From Neptuniibacter sp. (lineage in GTDB: Bacteria > Pseudomonadota > Gammaproteobacteria > Pseudomonadales > Balneatricaceae), in assembly GCA_024686055.1 (NCBI GenBank), contig JAIBDV010000014.1, positions 1-17,790 of the forward strand: a DNA stretch of 17,790 bases, in the 5' to 3' direction. Positions 15,203 to 17,790 of the stretch are shown piece by piece (the stretch's first letter is position 1; every line of letters starts with the position of its first letter). The position numbers and the translations under genes were made by a program. The notes below the pieces were generated by a model. It worked only from the letters and a program-made list of their open reading frames with translations, searched no databases and was not told the origin of the DNA.

Positions 15203-15715
15203 ATGTCCAAGCCGTTTGTTGCGATTCTGATGGGTTCCGATTCTGACCTGCCCGTTATGAAGGCCGCTGCCGACGTACTGCGCTCACTCAAAGTCGAGTT
15301 TGAAATGAAGGTAAGCTCTGCTCACCGTACGCCAGTTCAAACCCACGACTATGTTAAAGATGCAGATGCCCGTGGCGCTGTTGCCTTTATCTGTGCCGCA
15401 GGCATGGCTGCACACCTGGCCGGTGCTGTTGCTGCAAACACCACCAAGCCGGTGATTGGCGTGCCAATCAACTCCTCTCTGGACGGTCTGGACGCACTGC
15501 TGTCTACCGTACAGATGCCGGGTGGTATTCCAGTGGCAACCGTTGCGATCGGCAAAGCCGGTGCGAAAAACGCAGCTTACCTGGCGTCTCAGATCCTGGC
15601 GGTTAAAGACGAAGCGCTGGCGCAGCGTCTGGTTGAAGAACGTCAGGCCAACACCGATGCAGTGGTTGCTAAAGACGCTGCGCTGCAGGCTCAGCTGGCC
15701 AACGGCGAGATCTGA
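15203..15715 (+). CDS. purE: N5-carboxyaminoimidazole ribonucleotide mutase
   Basis: PurE converts N5-CAIR to CAIR in purine synthesis. It has 170 aa. Class I features are visible: MGSDSD (10-15) phosphate loop, SAHRTP (39-44) with the catalytic His41, and QMPGGIPVAT (104-113). The middle segment reads AAGMAAHLAG (65-74) and GVPINSSLDGLDALL (86-100). This differs from the GAGGAAHLPG...GVPVQS...GVDSL form of E. coli and Pseudomonas PurE and recalls homologues from other phyla. Class I enzymes need PurK to supply N5-CAIR, yet purK is not next to it, so it must be elsewhere or this is a second copy. AGGTGA six bases before ATG supports the start. tsaC follows two bases after the stop. Confidence 0.95.
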   Translation: MSKPFVAILMGSDSDLPVMKAAADVLRSLKVEFEMKVSSAHRTPVQTHDYVKDADARGAVAFICAAGMAAHLAGAVAANTTKPVIGVPINSSLDGLDALLSTVQMPGGIPVATVAIGKAGAKNAAYLASQILAVKDEALAQRLVEERQANTDAVVAKDAALQAQLANGEI

Positions 15716-15717
15716 GT

Positions 15718-16278
15718 GTGCTGAACGGATGGCAGCTACGTAACGTCGTCAGCACGCTTCGTCGTGGCGGCGTTATTGCCTACCCGACCGAAGCGGTCTG
15801 GGGGCTGGGTTGTGATCCGTTTGATTGTGCTGCGGTTGAACGCATTCTGGCGATGAAAAATCGACCACAGCACAAGGGCCTGATCCTGGTGGCAGGGACG
15901 ATGGAGCAGATCGATTTCCTGCTTCAACCACTGACAGCGCAGCAGCGTGAGACGCTGGCGCAGCACTGGCCAGGCCCGGTTACCTTTCTGATTCCTGATC
16001 CGCTGAATCAGATCCCTGTCTGGGTTAAAGGTGAGCACCGGTCAGTGGCTGTTCGCATCAGTCAGCATCCACTTATCCAGCAAGTTAGCGAAAGCTTCGG
16101 TGGCCCCATTGTCTCCACTTCCGCCAATCCAGCTGGCAAGATGCCAGCAAGAGACAGATTGAAAGTAAATCTTTACTTCAATGGCGTAGTGGACACTATT
16201 ACCGGGGGTGAAACCGGCCCGCTGGATCAGCCCACCCAGATTCGAGATTTATGCAGTGATGCCGTTCTGCGTCACTGA
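15718..16278 (+). CDS. tsaC: Threonylcarbamoyl-AMP synthase
   Basis: TsaC (YrdC/Sua5 family) makes threonylcarbamoyl-AMP from threonine, bicarbonate and ATP, the first step of the t6A37 modification of ANN-decoding tRNAs. It has 186 aa (E. coli 190), the short form without a Sua5 C-terminal domain. Conserved parts are VIAYPTEAVWGLGCDP (19-34), the KxR motif in MKNRPQHKGLILVA (46-59), WPGPVTF (84-90) and STSANPAG (133-140). The start is GTG at 15718, two bases after the purE stop; no other in-frame start codon retains the conserved N-terminus and no strong Shine-Dalgarno is seen, so translation is probably coupled to purE. Neighbours hemF and aroE follow on the same strand. Confidence 0.95.
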   Translation: MLNGWQLRNVVSTLRRGGVIAYPTEAVWGLGCDPFDCAAVERILAMKNRPQHKGLILVAGTMEQIDFLLQPLTAQQRETLAQHWPGPVTFLIPDPLNQIPVWVKGEHRSVAVRISQHPLIQQVSESFGGPIVSTSANPAGKMPARDRLKVNLYFNGVVDTITGGETGPLDQPTQIRDLCSDAVLRH

Positions 16279-16288
16279 TTAGTACACA

Positions 16289-16311
16289 CTTACCTATCCC
16301 CTTACCTACCC
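16289..16311 (+). repeat. Short imperfect tandem repeat
   Basis: CTTACCTATCCC (16289-16300) is followed directly by CTTACCTACCC (16301-16311), the same unit with one T deleted. It lies in the tsaC-hemF gap just before the hemF ribosome binding site. No function is known. Confidence 0.6.
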
Positions 16312-16330
16312 TGTTCTGGAGGAACACCCC

Positions 16331-17251
16331 ATGTCCGCACCGGATATCTCTGCTGTTAAACAGTACCTGCTAAGTCTGCAGGATGAGATCTGTCATGCAC
16401 TGGAAGCGCTGGACGGCCAGGCAACATTTGAAGAAGACAGCTGGCAGCGGGAACAGGGTGGCGGTGGCCGCACGCGGGTGATTGGTAACGGAGCGGTGTT
16501 TGAAAAAGGCGGTGTTAACTTCTCCCATGTGTTTGGCGACAAGCTGCCACCTTCGGCCAGCGCCAGCCGTCCTGAACTGGCCGGGCGCAGTTTTGAAGCC
16601 ATGGGCGTGTCGCTGGTAATGCACCCGCACAATCCTTATGTGCCGACCTCCCACGCCAATGTCCGGTTCTTTATCGCTGAGAAAGAAGGCGAAGAAGCGA
16701 TCTGGTGGTTCGGCGGTGGCTTCGATCTGACCCCTTACTATGGCAACGATGAAGATTGCCAGTTCTGGCATCAGACGGCCAAAGACGCCTGTGACCCATT
16801 TGGCGACGAGGTCTATCCACACTTCAAACAGTGGTGTGATGAGTACTTCCATCTTAAGCACCGTGACGAACCGCGCGGCATTGGCGGCCTGTTCTTCGAT
16901 GATCTGAATGAAGGGGGCTTTGACCACAGCTTCGCGCTGATGCAGTCGATCGGCAACGCCTACGCCAAAGCGTACGCGCCGATCGTGGAGCGTCGTAAGG
17001 GTGCTGACTACGGCGAGCGCCAGCGTGACTTCCAGTTGCACCGTCGCGGTCGCTATGTTGAGTTCAACCTGGTGTATGACCGTGGCACCCTGTTTGGTTT
17101 GCAGTCCGGTGGCCGGACAGAATCTATTCTTATGTCATTACCGCCTGAAGTACGCTGGAGTTATGACTGGCAGCCAGAGCCGGGCAGCGAAGAAGCGCAG
17201 CTGTACGAGCGTTACCTCAAACCGCAGGACTGGCTGACGCTGGAGGACTGA
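16331..17251 (+). CDS. hemF: Oxygen-dependent coproporphyrinogen III oxidase
   Basis: HemF oxidatively decarboxylates coproporphyrinogen III to protoporphyrinogen IX with O2 in haem synthesis, in the cytoplasm. It has 306 aa (E. coli 299). Signature stretches are present: GGGGRTRVI (43-51), GVNFSHVFG (61-69), MHPHNPYVPTSHANVRFF (97-114) with the conserved histidines, WWFGGGFDLTPYY (125-137), GIGGLFFDD (183-191) and VYDRGTLFGLQSGGRTESIL (248-267). GGAGGA at 16318-16323 sets the start. It lies 52 bases after tsaC and three before aroE, so hemF and aroE are almost certainly one transcript. Presence of HemF points to an organism that grows aerobically. Confidence 0.98.
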   Translation: MSAPDISAVKQYLLSLQDEICHALEALDGQATFEEDSWQREQGGGGRTRVIGNGAVFEKGGVNFSHVFGDKLPPSASASRPELAGRSFEAMGVSLVMHPHNPYVPTSHANVRFFIAEKEGEEAIWWFGGGFDLTPYYGNDEDCQFWHQTAKDACDPFGDEVYPHFKQWCDEYFHLKHRDEPRGIGGLFFDDLNEGGFDHSFALMQSIGNAYAKAYAPIVERRKGADYGERQRDFQLHRRGRYVEFNLVYDRGTLFGLQSGGRTESILMSLPPEVRWSYDWQPEPGSEEAQLYERYLKPQDWLTLED

Positions 17252-17254
17252 GTG

Positions 17255-17790
17255 ATGACCGATCAGTACGCCGTTTTTGGCAACCCGATCAAACACAGCA
17301 AATCACCACAGATTCATGCCGCCTTTGCCCGGCAAACGGGGCAGGATCTGGCTTATTCGGCAATCTGTGTTGGCGAAGATGCGTTCAGCACTGCCTGGCC
17401 TGAGTTTCTGCAGGGCGATGGCAAAGGGCTGAATATCACCATCCCGTTCAAGGAACAGGCCTGGGCGGCTGCACAGCAGCGCTCGCCACGGGCGGAGCTG
17501 GCCGGGGCGGTCAATACGTTATACCGCAACGATGCTGGCGAACTCTGTGGCGATAACACCGATGGTGTTGGCATGGTGCGTGACATCGTGGTCAACCACG
17601 GTGGCGTCATTCAGGGTAAATCCGTGCTGGTACTGGGTGCCGGTGGGGCTGTGCGCGGCGTGTTACAGCCGCTGCTGGCTGAGAAACCCACCCGGCTGGT
17701 GATCGCCAACCGTACCCTGGCCCGCGCCCAGGCTCTGGTGGCACTGTTCCAGCCTCACACTGATATTCCATTGCAGGCGGCTGGCTTTGA
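17255..17790 (+). CDS. aroE: Shikimate dehydrogenase, 3' end outside window
   Basis: AroE reduces 3-dehydroshikimate to shikimate with NADPH, in aromatic amino acid synthesis. The first 178 codons are visible and the frame is open at the right edge; the family is about 270 residues, so about a third is missing. Substrate residues are present: Ser15 and Ser17 in HSKSP, Lys66 in NITIPFKE (60-67), Asn87 and Asp103 in NTDG. The NADP loop is GAGGA (128-132), and NRT after the following strand is the usual NADP-selecting motif. GGAGGA at 17242-17247, inside the end of hemF, favours ATG 17255 over GTG 17252. Confidence 0.97.
   Translation, partial: MTDQYAVFGNPIKHSKSPQIHAAFARQTGQDLAYSAICVGEDAFSTAWPEFLQGDGKGLNITIPFKEQAWAAAQQRSPRAELAGAVNTLYRNDAGELCGDNTDGVGMVRDIVVNHGGVIQGKSVLVLGAGGAVRGVLQPLLAEKPTRLVIANRTLARAQALVALFQPHTDIPLQAAGF

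Noticed and set aside
16069..16080. DnaA-box-like sequence (CTTATCCAGC) in tsaC
   Set aside because: It deviates from TTATCCACA, stands alone and lies inside a gene; no cluster of boxes or AT-rich region suggests an origin in this window.

Overview
This 17.8 kb window looks like chromosomal core DNA from a gammaproteobacterium, close to the replication origin. GyrB carries the large insert in its TOPRIM half that is typical of gammaproteobacterial GyrB. The order gyrB, glyS/glyQ, trk genes, rsmB-fmt-def, dprA, tsaC, hemF, aroE is the origin-proximal order known from Pseudomonas and relatives. Differences from the Pseudomonas arrangement (trkH next to trkA, purE between dprA and tsaC, no LysM gene beside dprA) suggest a marine Oceanospirillales-type lineage. 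That placement is inference; no species can be named from the sequence.

Left part (1-4690): the 3' two thirds of gyrB with its terminator, a membrane-bound diguanylate cyclase (+), and a lipoprotein alpha/beta hydrolase (-). Three copies of the chromosomal centromere site parS (ParB-binding) lie around these two genes: two exact 16-bp sites at 4315-4330 and 4605-4620, and a one-mismatch copy at 2879-2894 in the centre of a 32-bp near-perfect palindrome touching the cyclase stop codon. This cluster is the most notable non-coding signal in the window.

Middle part, minus strand (4694-13684): glyQ-glyS, the two subunits of tetrameric glycyl-tRNA synthetase, overlapping by one base and ending at a strong terminator. 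Next is a def-fmt-rsmB-trkA-trkH gene string: N-terminal processing of new proteins (formylation of initiator tRNA and deformylation), 16S rRNA m5C967 methylation, and potassium uptake. A UUCG-loop terminator sits between def and fmt, and a 16-bp perfect hairpin without a U-tract follows trkH.

Right part, plus strand (13850-17790): dprA starts divergently from def, each with a good -10 box in the shared gap. Then purE (purine synthesis, no purK beside it), tsaC (tRNA t6A synthesis, GTG start two bases after purE), hemF (haem synthesis) and aroE (shikimate pathway, cut by the window edge). No mobile elements, CRISPR arrays, rRNA or tRNA genes were seen, and no new defence or biosynthetic system. 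Interest lies in the parS layout, an unusual GyrB C-terminal motif, and several regulatory hairpins.
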